Below, in pieces: positions 10,203 through 22,600 of a stretch of 33,708 nt of DNA (position 1 is its first letter; each line of letters begins with the position of its first letter). The position numbers and the translations under genes are program-made. The DNA is from Zelonia costaricensis (taxonomy: Eukaryota; Euglenozoa; Kinetoplastea; Trypanosomatida; Trypanosomatidae), in NCBI GenBank assembly GCA_030849075.1, contig JASAOO010003268.1:1-33708 (forward strand). The letters are read 5' to 3'. Under the pieces are notes generated by a model. It searched no databases and was not told the DNA's origin. It saw only the letters and a list, made by a program, of their open reading frames with translations.

Positions 10203-10409
10203 TCACGACGACGGGCACACGTTCTGCAGGGTCGGTGCGGCCTTGGGGGCTGTCGCGGTGGCGCCCGTGGGCCGTGCTGCGGCACCGGTGCGACGGTCCG
10301 CCGCGCTGCTCGATGGGCGGTGCCGGGGCATCGGCGCCTGCTTACGTGGCTCGAACAGCGTTGGCGAGGCGCCGCTGTTGCCTGAGGTGTTGGGCGCGTC
10401 AGCAGACAT
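10203..10409 (-). CDS. Candidate small protein, 68 aa, unknown function
   Basis: A short ATG-to-TGA frame inside the 4.8 kb spacer. The product begins MSADAPNTSGNS and is rich in Ala, Pro, Ser, Thr and Arg, with no Cys pair, membrane segment or signal peptide, so it is probably disordered and basic. Three things favour a real gene: about four-fifths of the third codon positions are G or C, as in the neighbouring genuine genes; a C/T tract with an AG lies upstream at 10521-10550; and no ATG occurs in the 111 bases between that AG and the start codon. I recognise no family. It could instead be chance coding within an Ala/Pro-rich patch, or a fragment of a decayed gene. Confidence 0.42.
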   Translation of the reverse strand: MSADAPNTSGNSGASPTLFEPRKQAPMPRHRPSSSAADRRTGAAARPTGATATAPKAAPTLQNVCPSS

Positions 10410-10520
10410 AATGGTCGTAATGGCGTGGCAATAAGGACGTGGGTGGATGTGTGTCTGTGTGTGTGTCCGTGTAGGTGGCAGCGCGTGGGGCGCTCAGCCG
10501 GAGATGGGTGCGCACGATGT

Positions 10521-10550
10521 CTTGGGGGCGGGGGGAGGGGTGGGGAAGTC
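10521..10550 (-). promoter_or_regulatory. Candidate trans-splice acceptor for the 68-aa ORF
   Basis: On the minus strand, a C-rich pyrimidine tract (with one G and a few A) ends in CAAG at 10521-10522. SL addition here would give a native 5' UTR of about 111 bases with no upstream ATG, a typical Leishmania leader length. Confidence 0.4.
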
Positions 10551-10554
10551 GATG

Positions 10555-11261
10555 GTGGTCCTGAAGAATGCGCGCGGCGGGGCTTGGGCGGTGCAGCCGA
10601 TTCCGTGAAGGTGGGCAGGGCGGGAAGATGGGAGTGGGCGGCTGGTGCTGCTGTTGGGTGGAGAGCTTGCGGGTGCGTCAAAGGTGCAGGAGAGGTGCGC
10701 GGAAGAAACAGAGAAAGGGGCGAGGGGGTTGGGTGGGGTGGACACAGGCAGGCATGAATGCGCGGACTCGCTCGACCAGAGGCCCACGCATGTTTCTCGT
10801 CCCCCGCGCCGTCTGTGGTACCCCCTGCTGCTGCTGCTGCTGTTGCTGCTGCTGCACGCGCCTGAGGTCCATCTGCCGCTCAATCACTCTTTCCCCTCCT
10901 ATCGCGTTGTCGGGGCTGAGCGTCGGGCGTGGACAGGCGATGGAGGGGGCGCGCCGCCTGCACCGCGCAGCCGCACCTCTTCGCGGCAGTCGCGCTGCTT
11001 TTTCATTTCTGTGGGCTGCGTGTGTGTGGGTGGGTGTGTGTATTAGTGCAGTGAGGGTGCATCATGACCCAGCACATTAATAGCAAGCCGCGGTGTCGCC
11101 CATCAACAAGAGGGCGGGGCGAGCTTGAATAGGGAAAAAGCGGGAAGAAAGAGTGCCCGTCCCGGCTCGCAGCTTAGAGACGGCCCCTCCCGTCGTCACC
11201 ACGCCACCACGGGCATGGCAACAACAATCCGCGCACAGCAAGCGCACTGTGTGCCCCTGCT
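10555..11261. other. VPS13 3' UTR region
   Basis: About 0.7 kb downstream of the VPS13-like stop codon. It contains the isolated CTG/CAG repeat (10825-10854), a GT-rich patch at 11019-11041, and otherwise mixed sequence. A 64-codon ATG frame on the minus strand (10678-10872) reads through the CAG repeat as polyGln but has no other support. Confidence 0.55.
10825..10854 (-). repeat. CAG (CTG) trinucleotide repeat outside genes
   Basis: Ten trinucleotide units on the plus strand, nine CTG and one TTG; on the minus strand CAG x9 with one CAA. The composition is the same as the ten-Gln codon tract within the VPS13-like gene at 16602-16631, but this copy lies about 400 bases past that gene's stop codon. 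Confidence 0.9.
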
Positions 11262-14200
11262 CTACTCCTGCGGGACACTGGAAGGGGTTGGCTGCTTCAC
11301 GAGGCGACGCTGCCACATGCGGCGGCGCAGGTTGCGGTCCGACTTACTCACCATCGACCAGCCATCGGCGTCGCCGCCGATCACGGTCCAGTCCGTCGCC
11401 CAGACCCAGCCGGCCGGCGCGCGCATGTCCTGACGGCGCGGCACCTCGTGCCCCTGTGCGTCCTGCCAGCCAGGGCACTCGGACGGCAAGTACCGCTTCC
11501 CCCACCCGAGCAGCGCCACTTTCTTCTCGAACTCGTAAATCTCGACAATCGTGCTCGGCGGCGGGGCACTGGCGCTGCTCACCGTACGCGGCACCACCGT
11601 CGCTGACGCCCCGGGCACAGGCGCCGTCGCCGCCGCCACCGTCGCCGCGTCGGACGGCACCATCTTCCCGCTGGCACTGCGCACGTACCGCACCGGGGCC
11701 GGCACGCGCGAGCCGGCGGCCTCCGTCTTTCCACTGCCACGACCGCTGTTCGCAGCCGTGGTGGCGTTGGTGGTGGGGAGGGCGCCCTGCTGGTTGTTGC
11801 CCGCATCCGCAGACGTGCCCGCGTCCAGCTCCGAGTTGCTGCGCGAGTGGTGCGAGCGCCTCGTGCGCTGCTTGTCGCGCGGCGCGTCCGGCGCCTGCAG
11901 CGCGGCAGTGGGGCTGCCCTTCGCGGTCGGGCTCGAGCCGCCACTCCCACCCCTCGGCCCCGCCGCCGCGGCGGCGCCAGGCACGCCGTCGGGCAGCTCC
12001 TCCTCGTCTTCGATGATCCCCGTGTGGGTGCGCAGGATGGCACCCTTCACGCCAACGTTGCGCCCCGTCGCCGTCCACAACCGCATCCGCTCGTGCAGGG
12101 TCGGGGCGCGCGCCGCGTACTCCTCATCCGCGAAGAACTCCGCCGACGCGCCGCGGCGCGGCTTCGAGGAGCTGCGGCCCGACGCCCCACCCCCGGCGCT
12201 CCCGCTGCGGGAGTGGCTCGAGGCGGGGGAGGGGCGCAGGCCGAACAGGCGGCGCTTACGCGCCTTGGCCTGCTCCACCGTCGTCGCATGCAGCACACCC
12301 GGCGTGGTGAACTCGACCGTGCTCTCCTGCGGCGTCAGGGCACCGCTGCCAATCGTGGACGCCGTGCGCCGCGGCTGCGTCTCCATTCCCGGACACACGC
12401 GGAGGTAGAAGGCCACGCGGGAGTACGGCAGCGGCCGGATGAGGGCCGTCCACCGCATGCGCCGCACGCGCACCTCTGTGGTGATGCGATCAGTGTAGAT
12501 GCCGTAGTACTTGGTGCTGAACGTCCAGCCGAGGAAGCTGGTGTGGTAGCGATCGAGAATCCAGCGGTCCGACGGAATGGGCTTCTTCGCCTTGCCGAAG
12601 GTGGCGCCCTCGCGCTGCGACGGGTACCACTCCGGGCCGTCCACGCTGGAGATGAGCTGATCCCCCGACCACGTGCGGGAGCTGACCTGAATGCGCTGGT
12701 ACTGATATACCGACGCGACCGACCGCCACGGGGCCACGCCGCCGTTGGCGTAGAAGTCGCGAATCGGCCGCAGCCGCCTCGTCTGGGGGATGTAGGTGTC
12801 CGTGACGAGCTTCGCCAGCGTGCCCGTGGCGCGGGACATGTCGGACAGCAGACCTGACACCGGATTCGCGAGCACGCCGACGAGGCCGTGTGCTGTGCCG
12901 CGAAGCAGCCCTGCCGCGCCGGACTCGGCGGCCCCCTCCATGGGGCGCTGGATAACCCCCTTCAGCCCGCTCGCGAGGCCGGTCAGCACGTTCTGCTTGC
13001 GCCGCTCCCGCTCCGACACGCCGCCGCCCATGCTCAGCAGCCGCGACCACGAGTCCGTGATGTTCGACACGGCGCCCAGGCCGCCGCCGGCAAACTCCTG
13101 CGCGAAGCCGGCCGACCCGCGCGCGATGCCGGTGGCGAAGGCGGTGGGGGAAGTGGAGAGGCCCTCGATCGGCTCGCGGAAGAGCCGCACGGCGCCGTTG
13201 CCGAAGCCCGACGCGAGCTTGAGCGGCGCGCCGATCAGGGGCAGCGAGGAGGCGTATTGGAAGAGCAGGCCCTTGAGCTGCGCCAGCAGGCCGTCCGTGT
13301 AGGTCTTGCCCACCCACTGCACGAAGATGCCAAGCCGGCTCGACTGCTTCGCCGTGACGACGCCCGGCGCCGCGACGGTGACGTCCTCGCAGGAGGGCAC
13401 CATCATCGACAGCAGCGCTGCATCCTTCGAGGTCAGGTTCTCCCGGAAAAAGTCGTGCTCCTCGACGTCACGCGTGAACCAGACGCGAAGGGCGATCGGG
13501 TTCACGATGAACCGCTCCAGCGTGAGCCGTGAGGCCCAAATGTCAATCTGCACAGGGGCCTCGTTGAAGAGCTTCGCCGCGGAGGGGCACCGTTCATACG
13601 ACGCCGCGGCCGCCTCCTGCAGCTCCACGGTGCTGGAGCTGCCGCCCAGCAGGCTCTGGTTCCCCTGTGCCCCCGCGGCGGGGGCGTCGTTGCCGCTCAG
13701 CAGCGCCCGCACGAAGCCCGCGATGGCCACGAGCAGCGTGTCCGACACGCGCAGCGCCAGCGGCGTCACGTCCAGGCGCACCTCCTCCAAGCAGATGAGC
13801 CCCTTCGCTGGGACGAGCACGCGCTCGAGGTAGCCGGAGACGGCGGCGACCGACCTGTTCGTGCGCAGCGACAGGATGCAGGAGTCGTAGCGGGGCGACA
13901 CCTCCGTCTGGTTGTCGGCCTGGAAGTTCTCCATGCTGAACTTCACCACCTCGCGATCCTTGTGACGGTCCCAGCTGAAGCGGATGTCCGTCACCGCGCA
14001 GAACAGGATGTCCTTGTTCGGCATCACCACCGACAGCGTCGCCACGGCCAGGTTCAACAGCAGGTTGATCGGGATGGGCGGGGCGGGCACGCTGGTGTAG
14101 GCGATGGGCAGCGCCGGCGTTGCCGGCGCGATCTCGATGATCTGCTGGCCGTGGCCGCCGTAGCCGAGACTGTAGAGGACGTTGGGCGCCGTGGTGGCGG

Positions 14201-16601
14201 CCGTGTTCACCTCATGCCGCGTCATCGGCCGGCCCACGTCGAAGGAGACCTCGCCGACCTGCTGGCGGCCATCTGGCCTGTAGAGCTCGACGTCGATGAG
14301 CGTCGTCACGGTGCTGTCGAGGAAGAGTTCCGCGCCGCAGCCGGGCGCCACGCGCGCCATCAACCGGCCGCGACTCTTCGTCGCCGTGTCACGCACGTCG
14401 ATGGCGTAGTCGGTGCGGTTGAGCAGGAGGAAGGGCGCAAAGGCCGGCGGCTCGAGCACGACGTACGTGTACGAGTCCCGCACGACGAGCGAGACCTCGA
14501 GAAAGCGATCGCGCTCCGCCACGCCGCGCCGGGCCACGGCGCCGCCAGGGCTGCCGCGGACGCCGACGCCGGACACGGCCATGGGGCCGGCGTCGGGCTG
14601 CGGCTTGTAGGCAATGATGAGCTCGCTGTGGATGCTCTCGATGCCGACCGGGGTGCCGTAGAGCGGGGCGAGCGGGCTCTGGAGGATGTGCAGGTTGTAG
14701 CCAACCTCGGGGCTGCAGAGCGGCGTCTCCAGCAGTGGCATCGCACTCTGCGGCGGCACGGCGACCACCTGCGTAGGCGCGTCGGACAGGAAGACGATGC
14801 TGTCCTCGGCGGCCATGTCCTGCAGCGCGCGCTTCATCGCGTCCACATCGTGCTGTTGCTGCGTCGGCGAGCCGCTCGGGGTGGACTCGGTGCTGCCGCC
14901 GCCCTGCTCCCGCTGCTGCTGCCGCACCGCCACCATCGCCGCCGAGGCCGCCGCGGCCGCCTCCTTCGCCGTGATGCCGCTGTATGTCGCCGGGGCCGCG
15001 TAGAGCGGGAGGTGGCTGCGGTTGACGATGACCCAGCGGGGCGTGAAGATGACGAGCAGGGAGCCGTTCGGGTCCACCTGGGTGGAGTAGGCGAGGTGAA
15101 TCACGGTGGGGCCCGGCGTGCGGGCCGACGACGCGCCGTCCTTCTTCTTCTTGCTACTGCTGCTGCTGGACGACTTCTTCTGGTCGACCGCGCTGGCGTT
15201 GAAGTTCTGCATGACGACCACGCCGCGCTGCTGGGCATGCAGCGGGACGCACGTGCCGCGGTATTCCTCGTGGTAGAGGTTGACGAAGAAGTCCTCGCTC
15301 TTGCGGATGTCCACCGGGCACGCCGCGATGCTGGCGCTCATCTCCGGGCGCAGCACGCTGAAGTTCGGCTCCGCCTCGTACAGCTTGTTCTCCCCACTCC
15401 GCGTGCACTCCCGCAGCGTCAATGGGATGGGGGAGTGGTTCAGCAGAACGTACGGGGTCGAGAACATAATGTAGCTGTTGTTGGCCGCAAAGGCGGCACG
15501 CAGGACGAGCTGACGGCGGCTCTGCGAGCGCAGTACGATGAACGGCTTGTCGCGCGTCACGACGGTGGGCACGAGCGTCGAGAAGACCTCCTCCTCATCC
15601 CCCTGACGCGCCGTGGCAGACGACACCGACGCGGATGTCGCGGCGGCCCCACCGCGCCCGGCGCCGCGCCGAGCCCGCTGCCGCACCTCGAGCACAAAAG
15701 CTACCTGGTTGAGGCTGTAGCCGTTCAGCCCGAGATCGGTGCTCTGCCGCACCTCCAGCACCGTACTCGCGAGCGGCGCCACCGGCCGCGACATCGGCTT
15801 CCCCTTCGCCAGCGACCCGTCGACGTCTGGCAGCACATTCACGATGATGCGGTAGGGCAGCTTGTTGCGCAGACGGAAGCGCGACTCCACTGCGATGGCG
15901 AAGGTCGGCACCCCGCCCCGCATCTCCTCCTGCCGCACGTACACGACCACCGTCATGGACTTGGCAGAGGCAGACTTGGCGGGGCACGTCACGATGAGCG
16001 GCAATCCACACAGCACCTCCTGCAGCGTCGGCAGCCTTGCCGGCTGCTGCCGGGACGACGAGGAGGCAGACGAGCTCGCCGTGACGGCGTCGCCGACGGA
16101 CGTGCCCGGCTCGTACTCCACCTTGTCCGGCGAGTTCACCGGCTGCACGACGAGCGGCGTGTTGAGGTCCGTCGTTGGGGCGAGGTAGAAGCGCTCGCCC
16201 GGCCGGACCGGCGGGTTCCCCGGCGTCGAGGCGAGCGAGCAGCCGAGTCGGTTCTCGAAGCAGATGATGGTGTTGGTGCTGTGCAGCGGGTAGAGGGTCA
16301 TGGTGATGGTCCGCCGCAGGTGCCGCGAGCCCTCCTCCTGCGACAGCACCACCCGCGTCTCGACCACCATGTCCGCCATCTGCACATACAAGGCCGGGTT
16401 CGAGATGCTCGTCGTGTACCCCGTCTCTGCCGCCGCGCTCGCGCCTGCCACCGCGTCGCGCTGAATCGTGACCGACGACTCCTTCGCGACGAAGCGCAGC
16501 GAGCCGCCGCGCGCGGCGATGCCGCGGCCGTCGATAAGGAGCTTGCCGTTGCAGTAGTTTTTGACGTGCACGTGCGCGTACCCGCGCTTCGGCGGCTGAT
16601 C

Positions 16602-16632
<31 letters not shown>

Positions 16633-19600
16633 GCGGCCGCGGCGCCGAGCAGGTGTCGGTTGGTGGACGATAGCACGTCGAAGATGGAGGTGTTCATGAT
16701 CCCTGCCAGGGCGGGGTTGGCGTTGCTCACCGTGCCGCCAAGGTCGCCCGTGGTGGTGGCTCCGAGTGGGCGGAACGTGTTCACGGCATCGGCGTTGCTC
16801 GTCGTCTCGTCCATGAGCATCTCCTCCTCCTCCTCCGCCGTCTGCTGCATCCGCGCGTCCTCGTCGAGCACGGCGGCGTCGACGTACATGGGCACCCCTT
16901 GGTTGGGTGCCGTCTGCTGCGTGCGCAGCTGCTTCTGACGGCGGAACCGCTTACGCAGCTGCTTCTGCAGCGCCGTCGCGTCGCCGTAGTCGGCCGCCAT
17001 GCCGCCCAGCAGCCGGACGTTCTGCGGGGAGACGACGTAGTCGAGTCGGTCCATGCGCAACTTGTAGTCGTGCGTGTTCACGCTGCCCGTGACGATGACG
17101 TCCACCTGCTCCAGGAATGGCTCCCACACGGCGGCGGAGTTGCTGAAGCCGTGCAGCAACATCCGCAGAGTCAGCTGCAACTCCATGGACGGGTCGACGG
17201 AGAGCAGCACGTTGCGCATGAAGAGGTGTGCCATGTCACCCTTCGACCCAAAGACAACGCCGTCCACGAGCGGCACTTCGACGCGGAAGTCGATGGCTGG
17301 GACGTGGTCGTGGCCAGTGCAGCACTTGTAGCACAAGATGCCCGGCTTGTTGGCGGCAGGGGCGAGGTAGGCGTCTTGCCGCCCGCAGTGCTCGCACTCC
17401 CCCGCCTCGAGCACCGGCACAAGCGGGTCGAGCGAGGCCGTCTCGTACTCGACGCGCGGCTTCACACGGGCAAGGGTCGTCTCCTCGATGAAGGCCGCGC
17501 CAAAGTCCTTGCCAAGCTCCACCAGCGAACGCAGCAGCGTGGCGCGGGTGCAGAACTCGATGGAGTCCACGACAAGCGACACGCTCACATTCTCCACGCC
17601 GCTGACGTTCATGACCACGTCGGTGGGCAGCAGCACGTGCTCTTCGTTCTCGCCGGAGTGCAGGTTGAGGAGCTGCACCGACACGGTCCGCCGCGCCGCC
17701 TGCTCGTTCTCGGTGTCCTGCACGAACCGCACCCGGCTCTGCGTGCACAGGGAGACAGAGAGGTCCACAACCTCCTCAGACAGCATCTGCACCGACATCG
17801 CGTCGCACGCGAAGCTGACGAGCAGCCGCACGGTGCGGTCGCGCAGCTCCACGGCGTTTGGCGGCAGCAGCGCACGCGACGACCCGGGTGGCGGGCCCGT
17901 GGTCGCTGCGAGGGGGTCGATGGACGAGGACGGCGACACCGCGGCGGAGCTGGAGTGGCGGCTGGTCTCACCCAGCGAGCGGGGGCTGCCCCCGGCACTG
18001 CGGCCCCCCAGCGGCCGCGCCAAAACGGTGCTGTAGAAGGCCTCGTTGGAAATGCCTAGGAAGTCCTTCTCGACCCGCACGCTGTTCGTCGTGAAGAGGG
18101 CCGTCGACGGCGCAAAGCTCACGTACGAGCCGATCGTGTACATGCCTGGGATGTGCACCGTGCCGTTGGTCAGCGTCAGCTCGCAGCCCTCGCACAGCAC
18201 AATCTGCCCGGACGGCGCGTCCGTCACGGAGAGGGTGTAGCCGTTCAGGTCGAGCACGTAGCAGCACCGCGTGCGGCTGGCGGTCAGCAGGACGTGCTTG
18301 TTGTCCAGCACAACGTCCTCCTGCAGCACCGTCGTCTCCTCCATCAAGCTCAGGATGGGCACCGGGTCTATGGGAATGCGGAGCACCTTGTAGCAGAAGG
18401 GCAGGTACAGCAGCTCGCGCGTGTCGAAGAGGATCGTCGGCGACACGGCGACGTTGAGGACCTCGGCGCCGATGTTGACGGAGTTCTCGGACATGCTGGA
18501 GCCGGCGTCGGAGTCGATGACTGGCAGCGGCTGCAGCGAGACGATGCGCAGCTTCGTGATGGTCAGGAGGTCGACCAGCTCCTGGATGCGCGACGTGTGC
18601 CGCAGACGCCCTGTCTTGCCAGAGAAACTCGCGGCCGCCCCGGGCCCGCCCGTGGACGACCCTGGTGGCGCCGCCACCTCCACCTCGGCACCGACGTGCT
18701 GGACGAACAGCGCCGCTATGCGAATGTCGGTGGTCTTGCCGGTGGTGCTGACATCGGTGCTGAGCACCCGCGTCTCCTCCACACGCAGCCGGAAAAGGTC
18801 CGCCAGCTCCGCCTGCAGCAACCCCACCTCCGCGTCGAGGGTGAAGGCCGTCGCAACGGCATCGCTCGGCGGCGGCACGTACACGTGCGAGTCCGCCCGC
18901 AGAGTGGAGCCCAGGCCGCCCCGCCCACTGCCGTTGTTGTTGTTGCCACCCGAACGCGCCCCTGTCGTCGGGTCCGCGGTCGAGGGGGGCGCGGCAGGCA
19001 AAGGCACGGTCGCCGACGGCGTTCCTGCGCCGCCGCCCGCGTCGCTGCTGCTGCTTGGGCGACGCGAGGTCGAGTCGGGCAGTGGGAGCGTCAAGCCCGC
19101 GCCGCGGCGCTGCTGCCCCGCGCCGACCGCACCACCGCCCGTCGCGGCCGCGGGTCCGCCGGGGGCGGCGGTGCTCTTCACCGTCGTCACCTTGGCCGGT
19201 GCCACGGTTGCCACGGTGTGGCTCGTCTCGGTGCCGTTCATCAGCGCCCCAAGCACGTTCATCGCAAAGTCGGTCTGCTCGCGCGTGAAGATCATGGCGA
19301 GCACCGGCACCTTCACCTTGAGAAGCGACTGCGCTTGCACTCCGTCCAGGCCCGACGCGCTCTTCGCGGACGCCGACGTCGTGCCGGACTTCTTCGCCGT
19401 CGTCGACGTCGAGGCACTCGCGGCAGATGGTTCGGCTGACGGAGGCAACGCCCGCTGCAGCTGCACGTGGATGTTGCAGTCCTGCTTGAAGCAGTTGTCT
19501 CCTTGCAGCATCATGCTCATCTTGCTCACCTGCACGGTGAACACCTCGCGGGGCACGGCGGCCAGACGCGACTCTGGCTCGGCCACCGTAGCCGGCGACG

Positions 19601-22600
19601 ACGATGCTGACGTCGCTGCCGTCGCGCCGCTTGGCTGAACCAGCTCACTCTTCACCGAGAGGCAGCCTGGGGAGAGTTGCACCCCCATCGTGGCCGTGGG
19701 CTTGTCGACCAGCAGCACCTGCGGCCGGCTCACCACAACGTCGATCTCCATGAGCTCCTCAGCCGCCTTGCGGCGCCGCACCGACTTCGCTGCCCGGTCC
19801 GACACGTAGTTGTACGCCTTGTCGCGGTTGCCCTCCGACACGTGCGTCTGCACCTCCCCGAGGACGGCCATGACGGTGCGCACCACGTCGGGGACGACGA
19901 CGAAGGAGAGACTGCCCATGCGGCACTTCATGTGACGCGTGTACTGCGGCGGCAGCGGCGTCGTGGCAGAGGGCGCCTCGGCTGCCGTGGCGGCGGCAAA
20001 GCTGCTGCTCTTCTTCTTACTGTGCGCGGCCCGCGGCGACGGCGGTGGCGGCGCGCTCGTGCGGAGCTCGTACGTGACCAGCGCGTTTAGCGGCGACGCA
20101 GGGGTCGGCAGCTGGCTCGGCACGGCCGCGGCGATGGCGGCAGAGGCGGCAGCATCCGTGCCCGCCCTCTCACCCGCTTCGACGTCCTCGTAGGGGTAGA
20201 CGAAGGTCCGGTAGTTCGTGTTCACCGTCGCGCTGTCCACCATGAACAGGTTGCCCAGCGCCACACTCAGCTCGCTGGCGCCGTCGGGGAAGGCCGTGGA
20301 GCGGCAGGCGATGCGGGCCAGCCGCAGCAGCGCCACTTCGCGGTCGCCCTGGCAGAAGCGCACGCGGCACTCGGGCAGCGACGCCGTGAAGACGAAGGGC
20401 AGCGCCGACGCCGCCGCGGTGGCCGGGACGACGACGGCTGTGGCCGGGACAGGCGCGCCACTGCTACGCACTGTCGTCGTGCGCAGGAGGCCGGCCGTGC
20501 CCGTCGACGAGGTGACACTGGCGGCGAGGGAGGAGGCGTCAGTGTCGAGATCGTCTGGCTCGGGGACGCGCACCGACAGGAGCGTGTTGACAAGTGTGCC
20601 GATGCTGCGCGGGATGACCGTGACGAGCAGCGCACTGAGCTGCACGTTGGCGGTGCGCCTCTCAGGGTCGAAGGTGAAGTGTAGCGCACTGTCCGCGCTG
20701 CTGCCACCGCTGCCCTCCGCTGCTGCCGCGGTAGGCGCCGGGAGCGCGGGCGCCGCAGCCGTGTTGGGGCTGCTGGCAGCCGACGCACGTGTCGTGGCTG
20801 CTTCACTCTGCACCATGCACTTACCGGTAGACTGATCCATCATGCAGAGGGACGGAATAGACAGTGCGACGCTCCCGTCGGGGGCAACCGTCGTCTCCAG
20901 CGCCGTCAGCGTCAGCGTGTGCGTGCTCGCACCGACGGCGTCGTGCACGGCAACCTGGAGGCCGTTCAGGTGCACCTTCACCGTGCGCGAGGGCGGCGTT
21001 GGCTGTTGCGGCGGCTGCGGCTCGGCTGCCGACGCCACTGCTGATGCACTGGGCATCTCGGGCAGCCCCTTCAGCGCAGCGGACTGCGGCGCAGAGTCGG
21101 GTGATGCCGCCGACGCGGGGCTCGGCAAAGAGGATTGCGGACTGCGCAAGCTCTGCGCCGTGGCGGGCCGCTCGTACTCACCGTAGTAGTTCGTGTCGCG
21201 GGGCATGAGCAGGTTCCGCTGGGCCAGCCGCACCAGCCGCTCCACCTCCGCTGCGTGGAAGAGCGCCGTGGTCCGCTCCATCCACAGCTCCACCGTCTCC
21301 ACGCCGCGGTTGGCGTCGTAGGCGAAGCGAAGTGAGGAACGCTTCAGCAAGGACGGGATGCTGTAGTCCTGCACCTTGACCACCACAGAGAGTGCCGCCG
21401 CGCTGGACTGCATGCGCACCGCCGCCCGCATCACCCCGAGCCGCATCTCGAGGTTGCCGCTGCGCCGCTGCAGCTGCATCGCGTCCCCGGCAATCACGAT
21501 GCGCGGCTGTCGCCACAGCACGTGCACAATCAGCAGCGACGAGTTTGCCATCTGCTGCGCGGCAGCGGCCATGCGGGCGCGCTGCTCTCGCATCACCCCC
21601 AGACTCGCGATCTTGGCCACCGGCTCGGCGGGGGAGGTGAAGTAGTCCACCAGGCCCTGGATCACGGGCATTGCGACGAGCGCGTTGAGCTCGCCGACGC
21701 CGAGCTGGATCTTGTTCGTGTTTGCCACCGGGTCGGACTTGAAGGCGAACTGAAGCACCTCGGCCTCCTCGACCGCCAGCGCTGTGGTCGCAGCCCCACT
21801 GCCGGCACCCGCGCCGGTGCTGGCCACACCCGCCTCAGCAGCAGCCGCAGCAGCGCCGCCGACCAGCGGCGAGAAGGGCGGGTCCACGTCGTCCCAGCCG
21901 TCCTCCCAGTCGCCGTGCGTCGCGGGTGCAGCAGCCGCCGCCGCTGGCGTTGCCGCCGTCGGTGCGGTCCGTGTTGCGGTGGTGTTGGTGCCCGTGTTGG
22001 TGGTCGTGATCGCCGACGTCTTGCCGGGGCCGGCGGCGGCGCGCTTGAAGATGATCTTCTCCCCTGACCGTGTGTCAACGACACTGAGCTCACGTACCTT
22101 CACGGCGACCTGGCGCACCGTTGGCAGCACCACAACATCTGCGAGCACGGCGCCGATGCTCGCCTCGATGAGCGTCTCGCGGCGGGAGTTGAGGAACGGA
22201 ATCACAACGCTCGGGGTGGTCACCACGACACGCATGCCGCTCTTCCCGGCGCCACCGTCGCCAGGTGCCGGCGATGTCGGCGTTGACGTCCCTGCCGTCT
22301 TGCACGGGTCTGTCATGCCCGTCTGCTGCGCCGTCCAGGCCGAGAGCACGGCCTCGTTGCACGCCAGGTCGTACAGTGCCAGCCACTGATCGGACACGGC
22401 GAAGCGGCGCAGCGTGAAGTCGGCGGACAGCACCGACACGGTGACCTGCTGCGCCGCGTCGGGCGCCGTGGCAACGCCACCCTCGCTGCCCCGGCGGCTT
22501 GCGGCGCGGCGGCGGGTCTGCTCCCGCGCAGCAGCGGCGGCGGCGGCCGGGGACAGGTCAAGAATGCCCGAGGCGGTGCTCGTCTCGTTCGAGTCCGGCC

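Noticed and set aside
9878..10681. 267-codon minus-strand frame overlapping the candidate small gene
   Set aside because: A His/Pro/Arg-biased string in another frame, with poor codon bias compared with the 68-codon frame.
13962..16673. A 903-codon open frame on the plus strand
   Set aside because: It lies antisense within the VPS13-like gene, consists of Arg/His/Val/Ala/Gly-biased sequence, and is the expected shadow of a high-GC third codon position. The minus frame has recognisable domains.
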